Notes: generated by a model from the sequence alone, not told the origin. 28,070 bases of DNA from Candidatus Brachybacter algidus (GCA_016711705.1 JADJSK010000004.1:1-28070); one strand, 5' to 3'. Counted from the stretch's first letter, positions 7,451 to 16,079 are shown. Numbers and translations are program-made.

Positions 7451-8278
7451 CTATATTTTTATAAAACTATTCTTCGCTATAGTTTCACCATGTGCTGTTT
7501 TTGCCATTAAAATATAGTACCCCGGAGAAAATTTACTTACATCAAAACTTCCGTTTGCTGCGCTACTCAGAGGTACTTCAATAATTGTCCCGTCTAGGCG
7601 GTATATCGTGTAATTTAAGTCAGACCTTCCGCTGGGTGCGTTCCATCTTAATTCATTGGAAACCGGATTAGGAAATAAAAATAGCTTCGACAGCGTGATA
7701 GAGCCGGATGAGGCAGATTGTTCTGTTATAAATAAAGGATCCGCTGCTTTGATTACATCACCGGAAGTGCTGGAATTTGTATTATTGGCATTCCCGACAC
7801 CATAAAAAGCGACATTACCACTTCCACCAGCGGGAGATGTCCAATCGACGGTAAATGTAGAGTTGAAAGATGGTTTTTTGTGTTCAAAATAACTTCTGCC
7901 ATTTTTTGAGGTAACCTGTGCATCTGTTGTTGGATTTGCCATCGTACCTGCATTGGTATTAGCTCCATCCACAATACTAACTAATTGGAAGCCATATCCT
8001 TTTGGATTGGATCCGCTAATGGTAGTAAAACTAAAACTAAGTTTGTACAGCGTAGATGGTTTGTACTTATCCACCACATTTCCCTCCTCATCTTTAAGAG
8101 TGATAGCTGTAGAAACATTGTAGGCGCCCCCGGAATGGCATTCCGAGCAGTTGTAAGACTTATCTCCCGGAGCTCCGGTATTCCCTTCGCCTCCTTGTTT
8201 TGCCCGGCCTCCCATATTGCTCATACTGAGCATGGCGATTAAGCCGATAGTAAGGACTCCGATTGTAGATTTAAACAT
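7451..8278 (-). CDS. Choice-of-anchor V-like secreted protein with one CxxCH motif and a T9SS sorting domain
   Basis: Predicted secreted protein of 275 residues. It has an N-terminal signal peptide (STIGVLTIGLIAMLSMS), then GNTGAPGDKSYNCSECHSGG with C44-x-x-C47-H48, a potential covalent haem c site. A beta-rich reelin-like domain follows (about 55-185: YKLSFSFTT, GYGFQLVS, GNVAFYGVGNANN). The C-terminal ~70 residues (LFLFPNPVSNELRW, then DGTIIEV and SPGYYILMAK) are a type A T9SS sorting domain, which is cleaved when the protein crosses the outer membrane. The GAPGD-CxxCH start followed by a beta domain matches the choice-of-anchor V group. Haem binding is inferred from the motif alone. A terminator follows, so it is probably monocistronic. 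Confidence 0.8.
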   Translation of the reverse strand: MFKSTIGVLTIGLIAMLSMSNMGGRAKQGGEGNTGAPGDKSYNCSECHSGGAYNVSTAITLKDEEGNVVDKYKPSTLYKLSFSFTTISGSNPKGYGFQLVSIVDGANTNAGTMANPTTDAQVTSKNGRSYFEHKKPSFNSTFTVDWTSPAGGSGNVAFYGVGNANNTNSSTSGDVIKAADPLFITEQSASSGSITLSKLFLFPNPVSNELRWNAPSGRSDLNYTIYRLDGTIIEVPLSSAANGSFDVSKFSPGYYILMAKTAHGETIAKNSFIKI

Positions 8279-8475
8279 TGATTGACTATTTTAATGTTGT
8301 GAAATAAATTAAATGAATGGAAATAAACCATTTCATTCTTGGATAAGATGCTCTGCAAAGTCAATTCGCTGCATATAATTTAAAATAAATAAAATTAGAA
8401 ATCCTTCAAATAAATCCAAAAAGATGACTTTATAATCACATAAAAGAGCAAAAAACGCTGTAAATCACAAATTTA

Positions 8476-9024
8476 TCATTGAAAATCAAAGCCCAAATTT
8501 TTATTTTTGCCAGTTACACCATGATAGAATTGCTTCATAAGAACATACAATTCATCATACGTTATATTTGGAGAGATTGGTTCGCCAATTTTTACAATTT
8601 TTTTACCATAATCGAAGGCTACCAAAATAATGGGTACTTGCGCTTTCTGAGCTATATAATAAAAACCGGACTTAAGCTTTTCTACTTTTCCTCGTGTTCC
8701 TTCAGGAGCGATAGAGAGTCGAAAATCAGGATTATTACGAAATACCTCAGCAACGGCATCAACATAATTATTACTCTTGCGTCGATCTACCGGATATCCA
8801 CCCATCCACCTGAGGATTGCCCCAAATGGCCATCTGAAGAGGGTATCTTTACCTACAAAATTAATGTGCCATGAAAGCGCACTTCTGGTCAACAATCCCA
8901 GTGGAAAATCCCAATTGGATGTATGAGGGATTACGATCAATATATATTGTCGGAGTAATAAAGGGTTCCAACCCTGTATCTTCCAACCCAAAATTTTCAA
9001 AATCCAAGCACTTAGACGACCCAT
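8476..9024 (-). CDS. PlsC-like 1-acylglycerol-3-phosphate acyltransferase family protein
   Basis: Predicted membrane-associated acyltransferase that would move an acyl chain to a glycerophosphate or related lipid. The 182-residue protein has the block I motif PHTSNWDF with H34 and D39 (HxxxxD), block II around GKDTLFRWPFGAILRWMGG, and block III APEGTRGKVEKLKSGFYYIA (E108, G109, R111), then VPIILVAFDYGKK. The short length and direct start (LSAWILKILGWKIQGW) match the small PlsC-like group of Bacteroidota rather than the longer classical PlsC. Substrate specificity cannot be read from this. The start at 9024 is the only reasonable one. There is no operon partner on the same strand within 500 bp upstream. 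Confidence 0.88.
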   Translation of the reverse strand: MGRLSAWILKILGWKIQGWNPLLLRQYILIVIPHTSNWDFPLGLLTRSALSWHINFVGKDTLFRWPFGAILRWMGGYPVDRRKSNNYVDAVAEVFRNNPDFRLSIAPEGTRGKVEKLKSGFYYIAQKAQVPIILVAFDYGKKIVKIGEPISPNITYDELYVLMKQFYHGVTGKNKNLGFDFQ

Positions 9025-9373
9025 TCTTTTTATTTATTCGAAATACGAATACTTAATTGACAACTATTTCGCAGTATAACTCAATTTGAACTCTTTTCTG
9101 AACAAATTCTTTTGTCCCAACAAGAATATCTATTCATTATTACTCTTCAAATATAGACAAAGAGCTCCACTATCCATGTGATTACTTTCGTAAAACATAC
9201 AGTAAAACTACTAATTTTCAATATGGCTGAAAAGGATGAGATATTCTTGAATATATGATGTCATCTTTGTAACATATCGAAACGGAAAATAAAACACCGG
9301 TTTTTTGAAAGATAAAAAATTGTTTTATTATTCGATACAACTACGGAAAGGGTGATGCTTAATAAATTTTTAG
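9025..9373. other. AT-rich spacer without recognisable gene
   Basis: No frame in this stretch has protein-like composition. It contains the upstream region of the acyltransferase and leads into a strong plus-strand terminator (9374-9408), so a short transcript in the plus direction is possible from about 9280 onward. Confidence 0.4.
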
Positions 9374-9408
9374 AAGGGAAATATTTGAAGAAATATTTCC
9401 CTTTTTTT
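9374..9408 (+). terminator. Strong intrinsic terminator with no gene in front of it
   Basis: AAGGGAAATATTT (9374-9386), a GAAG tetraloop, then AAATATTTCCCTT running into a seven-T run (9402-9408). The stem is perfect and the T-run gives plus-strand direction. No plus-strand gene ends here, so the transcript it terminates is unexplained. Confidence 0.75.
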
Positions 9409-9519
9409 ATGCTCTTAAGTAAGACTGATATCATAAAGTGCAATATCCAGTTATCAAGGCAGATCCACCCCAATGATTCCAAACTACATCAATTGCTGGA
9501 CAGAACCATCGGAGCCTCA

Positions 9520-9575
9520 TTCTGACTTCTGACTTCTAACTTCTGACTTCTGACTTCTGACTTCTAATTTCAAAT
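9520..9575. repeat. Heptad tandem array E (TTCTGAC type)
   Basis: Eight units in exact phase: TTCTGAC, TTCTGAC, TTCTAAC, TTCTGAC x3, TTCTAAT, TTCAAAT. On the strand of the neighbouring Omp28 gene it reads GTCAGAA and lies 29 bp past that gene's stop. Confidence 0.88.
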
Positions 9576-9603
9576 ACCCTGCAACCTAAAAAAAGTTGAA
9601 CTA

Positions 9604-10461
9604 TTAATCAATTACATGATGCTCTGCAGCCTGCACGATAGCACCCACTGAATAAGTCTTCTGTGAAAGATCAGAAATGAATGCGACCACCTGACAATTC
9701 TTAGCAACCCACCATCCATTCTCTGGAGGCAGGGTAAATTCATATGTTCTTTTAATCTGAGACCCAGGAGTAAGTGTCAAACCGATAGGATCACCTGCCA
9801 ATTCAGTCAGCATCTGTCTAAATACATGATTGTGTTGATATTCCTTGACAAAAATAATATTATCTTCCTGAGAATCAAGGATATCCGATTCGGTCACAAG
9901 TGCATGTATTCTGAACTCTCCGGAAGTTTGAACTACCGGATCTATGGTAATATTTGCTATTAGCTTTCTTGTATTGAAATCATAAGTATTATTGATCGTG
10001 ATCTTTGCTTTAGGTATAGATCGCAGCTCATTTTCAATATTTCCCAGCACTGCAGTGCTCGTAAGAATATAATCTTCCAATGGATTATAGATCTTTCTGT
10101 CCAAACTTACAGCAGGTTTACCCAAATAGAATCCCATTTGCCCTTCAAGAGCTTCTCCATCCGTAGTTCTGAAATCATATTTACTTTTGTACTCAGCAGG
10201 TTCTGTGATCGGGGATCCAAGAAACTCTGTATGATAAGCAACAGCCACAACATTCTTGGGATATCTTCCCATTAAAGAAGTGATTTCTCTTGCAGCATTT
10301 GGACAATTTGGACACTTTACTCCAGTAAAATCCTCAATTAGAACAACTCTGTCTGAAATAATTTCACCCGCCTTTGGCACTATTATTTCTGTCTCTGAGC
10401 AACCATTAAATAGAACGGCAATGAAAAGGAAGCATGAAAGTCTAAAAATATTGATCATCAT
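9604..10461 (-). CDS. Omp28-related outer membrane lipoprotein with CxxC thioredoxin-like motif
   Basis: Predicted lipoprotein of 285 residues. It has a signal peptide and lipobox (SCFLFIAVLFNGC, lipidated C21), then VVLIEDFTGVKCPNCPNAAREI, a thioredoxin-like beta strand and helix with C50-x-x-C53. A beta-rich C-terminal half follows (FRIHALVTESDI; RTYEFTLPPENGWW). This is the arrangement of the Omp28 family of Bacteroidota. The CxxC suggests a thiol-disulfide or metal-related role outside the inner membrane, but no reaction is established for the family as far as I know. It starts 18 bp after the DUF6029 gene, so the two form an operon. That operon is divergent from a set of thioredoxin-like genes, which supports a redox role. 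Confidence 0.85.
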   Translation of the reverse strand: MMINIFRLSCFLFIAVLFNGCSETEIIVPKAGEIISDRVVLIEDFTGVKCPNCPNAAREITSLMGRYPKNVVAVAYHTEFLGSPITEPAEYKSKYDFRTTDGEALEGQMGFYLGKPAVSLDRKIYNPLEDYILTSTAVLGNIENELRSIPKAKITINNTYDFNTRKLIANITIDPVVQTSGEFRIHALVTESDILDSQEDNIIFVKEYQHNHVFRQMLTELAGDPIGLTLTPGSQIKRTYEFTLPPENGWWVAKNCQVVAFISDLSQKTYSVGAIVQAAEHHVID

Positions 10462-10479
10462 TATTTAATTATAATAATA

Positions 10480-12099
10480 TTAAAATGAGGTAGATAATGT
10501 TGCTCTAACACCGCTGAATGCAGGCTCATATCGGCAAATACCACCTGTACAAACAATTCCTTCCACCTGCTTGATGTAACCCACAGAAAATCTATTAGGT
10601 CCACGGTTATAAAAGGCAACGATTGAAGGATAATTATTTGCCTTTTTGGTTTTCTCAGAGTTGAACCCGTAGTTATACATATCAGAGACGACAAAACTCC
10701 AGTGAGGAGCTATAGTAAACTCTGCAAGGCCATATACCCAGCTTCCGTAATCCTGATCAGTGAACATGGCTGACCCTTCCAATCGAATAGCTGTCTTCTT
10801 ATTGAATTTATGAAGATACTCCAAGAAAGGCACATAAGTCTCTACATTCGGAGCATTGACTTTACCTTCATAGACAAACTGGTTATAAACCTGTCTTTGT
10901 AACCCAATGATAAAGTTATTATTCTTGTTAGGTTTATAAGTTACTTCACCATAAATCTCTCTATAGAGCTTGACATCTTCCAGCGAGTTAATATGTGAAT
11001 AATTAACCAAAGCACTCACCTTTTTGTTGAACTTATATTGAACATCAAATTGGAAGGCTACTTCTCCCATGAATTGTGTGGCTGGATTGTATCTCGAAGT
11101 AAGTCTGTAGGTATTAACCTTAGACATCGCAGGGATGTAGTTAACAAGTCCTCTATTGAGTAGTAAATTTGGATCTGTTCTAAATGAAAAATTCTCTGTT
11201 CTCTTACCTTCCACCGAAATACCCAGTCCATGATCTGCATAGCTAAAACTTGAATAGAATACAGTCCCTGCGTCCTTAATGAATTTACCTGCAGAAGAAT
11301 CCTGTCCAATATGCTGGAACGCTGTCGGCGACCTCATGATCTCTGCTGTTTTATAAGCACCTTCCACATACCAGCTGATCGGACCATAATTCAAGGTATT
11401 ATATAATGTCATCGCATAAGTATTCGTCTTGTAAGAGTGAATACTGTCTTTAGGCTCATAATATTTTAATACATTATTAATAGCGTCAGTAGTTGAATTT
11501 TCGAGCGTTCTGGCTACAATGCCCACTCCCGGAGAAATAGAAAGTGAAGCCCTACCTGTAGTATCATTAGTAGATAAGTAACCCTCGATGCTTGCTCCTT
11601 TAATAATAGCTCCATAACGATCAAATTGAAATTTTTGCTGACCTGTGAATCCTTTGATCTTCCAATCCGGCGCTATTTCATATACTGCCCGCACTCCGAA
11701 TAGCGCATTGTCTATGGCCAATGGTCTTTCTTCATAAGCACGATATATTATACCTGAGCCGATCTGATCATATATATATCCACCTTTTATGTTCAATTTG
11801 TCTATCTGCTTGGAGACATACCAGTTTCCGATACCGACCGCAGTGTAAGAACCTCCATTTGGATTAAAAAGATATGAATTATTGAAAACGTCCAGTCTAA
11901 TGCCCGCATCGAAGCCTTTGACATTATAATTGACATTGAGCCAGGAATCCGCACCGTAAAGCTGAGTCTCATATTGCGGCGTATTTGCAGCATTGATTGA
12001 CTCATCCTTCATAAAGAAATTCAGGTTAGTCTGGAGACTTCCAGAGATCTTGCCGGCAGTAATGCCCTGACCATCACTTTTGCTCCAAAACAACACCAT
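10480..12099 (-). CDS. DUF6029-family outer membrane beta-barrel protein
   Basis: The 539-residue protein is made of alternating amphipathic strands with aromatic ends (WLNVNYNVKGFDAGIRLDVF, YVSKQIDKLNIKGGYIYDQI, FIIGLQRQVYNQFVYEGKV) and ends FSGVRATLSTSF, with the C-terminal aromatic usual in outer-membrane barrels. It resembles DUF6029 proteins of Bacteroidota; function unknown. From the ATG at 12099 the signal peptide is cut short (MVLFWSKSDGQG). The frame stays open upstream to 12144 and would read RKPLYAKSSFTLFLMVLFWS, a full signal peptide, but offers only an ATT codon as start. Either a rare start or a base error hides the true one. It is first in an operon with the Omp28 lipoprotein, probably its partner. 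Confidence 0.8.
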   Translation of the reverse strand: MVLFWSKSDGQGITAGKISGSLQTNLNFFMKDESINAANTPQYETQLYGADSWLNVNYNVKGFDAGIRLDVFNNSYLFNPNGGSYTAVGIGNWYVSKQIDKLNIKGGYIYDQIGSGIIYRAYEERPLAIDNALFGVRAVYEIAPDWKIKGFTGQQKFQFDRYGAIIKGASIEGYLSTNDTTGRASLSISPGVGIVARTLENSTTDAINNVLKYYEPKDSIHSYKTNTYAMTLYNTLNYGPISWYVEGAYKTAEIMRSPTAFQHIGQDSSAGKFIKDAGTVFYSSFSYADHGLGISVEGKRTENFSFRTDPNLLLNRGLVNYIPAMSKVNTYRLTSRYNPATQFMGEVAFQFDVQYKFNKKVSALVNYSHINSLEDVKLYREIYGEVTYKPNKNNNFIIGLQRQVYNQFVYEGKVNAPNVETYVPFLEYLHKFNKKTAIRLEGSAMFTDQDYGSWVYGLAEFTIAPHWSFVVSDMYNYGFNSEKTKKANNYPSIVAFYNRGPNRFSVGYIKQVEGIVCTGGICRYEPAFSGVRATLSTSF

Positions 12100-12382
12100 T
12101 AGGAAAAGGGTAAAACTACTTTTTGCATATAGAGGTTTGCGAATATTTTAAATATTGAGGCAAAAGTATATTTTTATTTTTTGAAATGAGCGATTCAAAC
12201 AATAAATAATTGGTAAAAAATAAATTAGTTTTGCGGCTTAAAAATCATAATAAGGTATTTTCACTATCATAATGGTTAAAGTCTAGTTAAATAGAGTGAT
12301 GTTTATTATAAATTGTATTTCCTTTATGTTATAGTGCCTTGCAACTTAATAATTAAATCAAAAATTCTAATAAATCATATTC
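12100..12382. promoter_or_regulatory. Divergent intergenic region with two TAnnTTTG elements
   Basis: Between the DUF6029 and TlpA genes lies TACTTTTG on the minus strand (12168-12161), directed at DUF6029, and TAGTTTTG on the plus strand (12226-12233), directed at TlpA. Both match TAnnTTTG exactly, but neither has a good TTTG at the usual 19-base distance. The divergent layout would allow joint control of the two operons. Confidence 0.35.
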
Positions 12383-12889
12383 ATGCGAATCCAAAAAATT
12401 TTTAACTTATTTTTTATTGCACTTGTAATATTTTATTCTGGTGTTCTATCTGCACAATCAAACCTTCCTACCACTCAAATCAAATCTCTTGATGGTAAAA
12501 ACGTCACGTTAAAAGATTATATTAAGGACGGCAAAATTACCGTTATCTCTTTTTGGGCGACGTGGTGTGCACCTTGCAAGAAAGAACTGGACGCAATTAA
12601 TGATTTATATGAAGATTGGCAAAAAACTTATGGTGTAGAATTAATTGCAATATCTACTGATGATTCAAGATCATCCTCCAAGATCAAACCTATGGTAGAA
12701 CAAAAAGGCTGGGAATATACTATACTGTCAGATCCCAATCAAGAGTTGCAGAAGGCATTTAACTTCCAGGCAGTGCCTCAAACTTTTTTAGTAGATCAAA
12801 GTGGGAAAATTGTTTGGACACATTCAGGCTACGTTCCGGGTGATGAAAATGAACTTGAAGAGAAGATCAAAGAGCTTGCCAACAAGTAA
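12383..12889 (+). CDS. TlpA/ResA-like periplasmic thioredoxin-family protein
   Basis: Predicted exported thiol-disulfide oxidoreductase of 168 residues. It has a signal peptide (NLFFIALVIFYSGVLSAQ), then a thioredoxin fold with ITVISFWATWCAPCKKELD (active site W61-C62-A-P-C65), the insert AISTDDSRSSSKIKPMVEQK, and the cis-Pro region QAVPQTFLVDQSGKIVW. WCAPC with the central insert is typical of TlpA/ResA proteins, which act as reductants or as redox-linked peroxidase-like proteins in the periplasm; the partner is not evident. It is the first gene of a plus-strand run with a TPR lipoprotein 41 bp downstream, and it is divergent from DUF6029-Omp28. Confidence 0.92.
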   Translation: MRIQKIFNLFFIALVIFYSGVLSAQSNLPTTQIKSLDGKNVTLKDYIKDGKITVISFWATWCAPCKKELDAINDLYEDWQKTYGVELIAISTDDSRSSSKIKPMVEQKGWEYTILSDPNQELQKAFNFQAVPQTFLVDQSGKIVWTHSGYVPGDENELEEKIKELANK

Positions 12890-12930
12890 TACTTTGAAAT
12901 TGACTATTTTTGCAAAATAAATAGAGGTTC

Positions 12931-13494
12931 ATGATTTACAAATATTTGATAATTACTTTTGCAACGATAGTTTTCTGCTTATCAGCATGTCGTCCGGAAC
13001 CAAAAGTACCAGATGGAAATAATCTGGGGAGTGAATCCTCATCTGCCGCTCATGAAAGAGTGCAGAAATATATAGATAGTGTATTTCTGACTAACTCTGC
13101 CGAGCAAGATTCTTCTTATAGCACAAAACAAATTTATGAAGATGCAAAGCTGATGTCCAATGGAATAAAAGGAGACAGCACCACACCTGAATTACTATTC
13201 AAAGCTGGCGCGCTAGTCAAAGGAAGGAAAGATCCAGCTAAAGCTATAGGTATCTGGAGCTTGATTTCTGAAAAATATCCTGACTCAAAATGGGTTGCAG
13301 ATGCAATGTTTCAGAAAGCCTTTACTTTTGACAATGATCTTCATGACAAACAACTTGCTAAAAAATATTACGAAGATTTTCTAAAAGCCTATCCTAATCA
13401 TAAATTAGCCGAAGATATAAAACTACTTATACCTACATTGGACAAGACTGATGCACAGCTCATAGAAGAATTTGAAAGAAAAAACAGAAAATAA
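12931..13494 (+). CDS. TPR-containing lipoprotein
   Basis: 187-residue predicted lipoprotein: signal peptide with lipobox FCLSAC (lipidated C20), a polar linker, then helical repeats (LLFKAGALVKGRKDPAKAIG, KYPDSKWVADAMFQKAFTFD, KKYYEDFLKAYPNHKLAEDI) with the G/A, Y, P spacing of tetratricopeptide repeats, as in BamD/YbgF-like proteins. It probably acts as a scaffold in the periplasm or at the outer membrane. It lies between the TlpA-like gene and two thioredoxin-TPR paralogs on the same strand with short gaps, so it is likely in their operon. The specific function is unknown. Confidence 0.8.
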   Translation: MIYKYLIITFATIVFCLSACRPEPKVPDGNNLGSESSSAAHERVQKYIDSVFLTNSAEQDSSYSTKQIYEDAKLMSNGIKGDSTTPELLFKAGALVKGRKDPAKAIGIWSLISEKYPDSKWVADAMFQKAFTFDNDLHDKQLAKKYYEDFLKAYPNHKLAEDIKLLIPTLDKTDAQLIEEFERKNRK

Positions 13495-13525
13495 TAATAC
13501 ATCCCTTTTCTTTAAAAATATAATA

Positions 13526-14698
13526 ATGAATTTGAAAATATTTCTTTTGGCTCTGATCACCTTTAGTGGCTTTAACCTTTTTGGTCAAGGTATTGAATTT
13601 TTTCATGGGAGTTGGGACGAGGCAAAAGCCATGGCCAAAGAATCTGATAAATTGGTTTTCGTGGATGCTTATACCTCCTGGTGTGGTCCTTGCAAAAGAA
13701 TGGCAGCAGATATATTTCCACAACCAGAAGTCGGCACCTATTTCAATAAGAATTTTATTAATTTCAAATTGGACATGGAGAAAGGTGAGGGACCTGCCTT
13801 CGCAAAGAAATATAGTATTAGAGCATATCCCACTTTCGTATTTATAGATGGTGAAGGCAATTTGGTATTTAATAAGGTTGGAGGATCAGATGCGGCAGGC
13901 TTTATCCAAATGGCTACTGCTGCAGTCAACAAATTTGATAGAAGTCCGGTCTATGCTAAAAAGTACGAGGAGGGTGATAAAAGTCCTCAACTTATTTTGG
14001 ACTACATCAAAGCATTGAATGCTGCAAACAAATCCAGTTTGAAAGTAGCAAATGATTATTTGAATGAGAATAAGACTGGTAGCAGTGATATTCACTATAA
14101 AATCATTTATGAAGCAGCAACTTCAAGTGATTCAAAACCTTTCGATCAATTAATAGCAAATGAAAAAAAGATCGTAAAGATTTATTCTCAACAAGATTTT
14201 AATAAAAGAAAGTATGCTGCACTTATAGCCAGTGTGCGCAAATCAATTGAATACGAAAGCCCGGACTTGCTTGCTTCTGCACAAGAAACTGCTAAAAAAG
14301 TACTTGATAAAGATAATAATAAGATCTTCCAATTGGAATCAACTCTTATTCAAGCTGATGCTGCGAAGGATGGCCCTAAATATGTTTCAATAGCAAGCGA
14401 AATAGGAAAAGCACTTAACGAAAAAAGTTTCATCGACATCGATCCTATCATTAAATCTCTAACAACTTTGTATGTTGGTGAAAAAGATATGAAATCAGCA
14501 GCTGCTTTATTATATAGCAAACAGGCGGATTTAAGTGACGATCCATCAAAAAGACTTGAATATGCTATTTTTCTGGATTGGTCCAAAGATAAAGACAATG
14601 CATTAAAGGAAGCATTAAAGGCTAAATCTGAAGCTGAGAAAAAAAATCAGGACACCACAAAATATGACAACACCATCTTGAGGATCAATTCCAAATAA
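13526..14698 (+). CDS. Exported thioredoxin-like protein with C-terminal helical repeats (paralog 1)
   Basis: Predicted periplasmic protein of 390 residues. I chose the ATG at 13526, not the in-frame ATG at 13472, because it starts a clean signal peptide (LKIFLLALITFSGFNLFGQ). The earlier ATG overlaps the preceding gene and would put a polar stretch in front. Next comes a thioredoxin domain with FVDAYTSWCGPCKRMAADIF (C53, C56), KLDMEKGEGPAFAKKYSI and AYPTFVFIDGEGN (cis-Pro). The remaining ~250 residues are Lys-rich helices resembling TPRs. It is followed 28 bp later by a paralog with the same layout and identical cysteine positions, showing tandem duplication. The likely role is envelope thiol chemistry; the substrate is unknown. 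Confidence 0.88.
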   Translation: MNLKIFLLALITFSGFNLFGQGIEFFHGSWDEAKAMAKESDKLVFVDAYTSWCGPCKRMAADIFPQPEVGTYFNKNFINFKLDMEKGEGPAFAKKYSIRAYPTFVFIDGEGNLVFNKVGGSDAAGFIQMATAAVNKFDRSPVYAKKYEEGDKSPQLILDYIKALNAANKSSLKVANDYLNENKTGSSDIHYKIIYEAATSSDSKPFDQLIANEKKIVKIYSQQDFNKRKYAALIASVRKSIEYESPDLLASAQETAKKVLDKDNNKIFQLESTLIQADAAKDGPKYVSIASEIGKALNEKSFIDIDPIIKSLTTLYVGEKDMKSAAALLYSKQADLSDDPSKRLEYAIFLDWSKDKDNALKEALKAKSEAEKKNQDTTKYDNTILRINSK

Positions 14699-14726
14699 TT
14701 ATTTTTCAACTTTCAAAACTTACATC

Positions 14727-15872
14727 ATGTCTAAAAAAATACTTTTCATACTACTAACAGTTATGGGCTCATTCACAATGTTTGGGCAAGGCATAGTATT
14801 CGAAACAGGCAATTGGGAATCAATTCTTAAAAAAGCTAAAAAAGAGAAAAAGTTGATTTATCTGGATGCTTACACCTCCTGGTGTGGTCCTTGTAAAATG
14901 ATGAAAAAAAGTATCTTTCCTGATGCTCAGGTTGGTAAATATTTCAATGAAAACTTTGTGAATGCTCAGATAGATATGGAAAAAGGTGAGGGAACCGGAC
15001 TTGCCAAAACTTACAAAGTCAATGCTTATCCAACTCATTTATTTATAGATGGAAGCGGTAAATTGATCCACCTTAGTCTTGGTTACATGGATGCAGTAGA
15101 ATTCGTATCCCTTGGCAAGCAGGCGAATGATCCCAAGCAACAATATGCTACATTACAAACTAAATTTGAGGCCGGAGACAGAGATGCAACACTCCTGTCG
15201 AATTATCTCAATCTATTGTATCAGACTGGCGATCCAAAAGGAGATGCAGTAGCTCAGGAATATTTCAAAACTCAAAAAGATTTGACCACTGATGAAAATA
15301 TAAAATGGTTAAATGCTTTTGCCATCAATCCTAATTCGGTGAATCATTCTACTTTACTTGAGAACAAAGAGGCTATTACTGCCAAATTACACAGCGAATT
15401 CCTTGGTAATCTTGCATACAATTATTTCAAAAGCGATTATAATAAAAAGCTTTATTTGCCTGCAGCTCAACAACATTTAAGCGCAGTTTATCCTGAAGAG
15501 CGCGGTATTCTTTCTTTCTATCTGGCTACATTTTATCACAAGAAAAATAAAGAAACAGAGCAGTATAATCAGGCACTGACCGAATATCTTACTCCTGAAA
15601 ATGTAGACAAGTTTGACTCTCAGGAATTGAACAGTTTTGCTTGGTATGCTTATGAATCATTTGATGATCCTGCAAAGATCAAACAAGCCATTGTTTGGGC
15701 TCAGGCATCTGTAAACAAGCTATCTCAGTATGCCAACAATGATACCTTGGCATGGCTTTATTTCAAAGCTGGAGATAAAGAAAATGCAAGAATAACCGCC
15801 GAAAAAGCTATTGCCTTGGGTAAAGCTACCGGCAATGATACAAGCAGTACGGAGGAACTACTGACTAAATAG
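14727..15872 (+). CDS. Exported thioredoxin-like protein with C-terminal TPR region (paralog 2)
   Basis: 381-residue paralog of the preceding gene. The signal peptide is KKILFILLTVMGSFTMFGQ. The thioredoxin domain has YLDAYTSWCGPCKMMKKSIF, with cysteines at 53 and 56 exactly as in paralog 1, then QIDMEKGEGTGLAKTYKV and AYPTHLFIDGSGK. The C-terminal part is more clearly TPR-like (NSFAWYAYESFDDPAKIKQA, NDTLAWLYFKAGDKENARIT). The C-terminal halves of the two paralogs have diverged much more than the thioredoxin domains, suggesting different partners. It is the last gene of the plus-strand run; I see no clear terminator after it. Confidence 0.88.
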   Translation: MSKKILFILLTVMGSFTMFGQGIVFETGNWESILKKAKKEKKLIYLDAYTSWCGPCKMMKKSIFPDAQVGKYFNENFVNAQIDMEKGEGTGLAKTYKVNAYPTHLFIDGSGKLIHLSLGYMDAVEFVSLGKQANDPKQQYATLQTKFEAGDRDATLLSNYLNLLYQTGDPKGDAVAQEYFKTQKDLTTDENIKWLNAFAINPNSVNHSTLLENKEAITAKLHSEFLGNLAYNYFKSDYNKKLYLPAAQQHLSAVYPEERGILSFYLATFYHKKNKETEQYNQALTEYLTPENVDKFDSQELNSFAWYAYESFDDPAKIKQAIVWAQASVNKLSQYANNDTLAWLYFKAGDKENARITAEKAIALGKATGNDTSSTEELLTK

Positions 15873-16079
15873 TATTTGTCGGTTCTATTAATTATATCTT
15901 TTGAGCTCGCACTTTCTGTAATGTATATCTATTTGTATAATATTGATTATCATATAGAAAGTTAGAATTTAGAATTTCCTCAAATATGTTGATCTGTGGG
16001 ACATTACTATCGGAATTTTCCTGCCGTCACTTCTTTAGTCGGGCAAGCCCGCTATCGATGCTATTTGTTGGACACTGGC

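Noticed and set aside
9261..9482. Minus-strand ORF of 73 codons
   Set aside because: Low-complexity Lys/Phe/Ile-rich translation, no ribosome binding site, and it covers the terminator hairpin and spacer repeats.
9351..9523. Plus-strand ORF of 57 codons starting MLNKFLEGKY
   Set aside because: It reads straight through the terminator stem and has no protein-like composition.
13472..13525. Upstream in-frame ATG as start of thioredoxin paralog 1
   Set aside because: It overlaps the preceding gene and adds a polar stretch before a complete signal peptide that starts at 13526.
16040..16062. GGGCAAGCCCG hairpin before array F as a terminator
   Set aside because: The stem is only 4-5 bp with no T-run; it is too weak to support.
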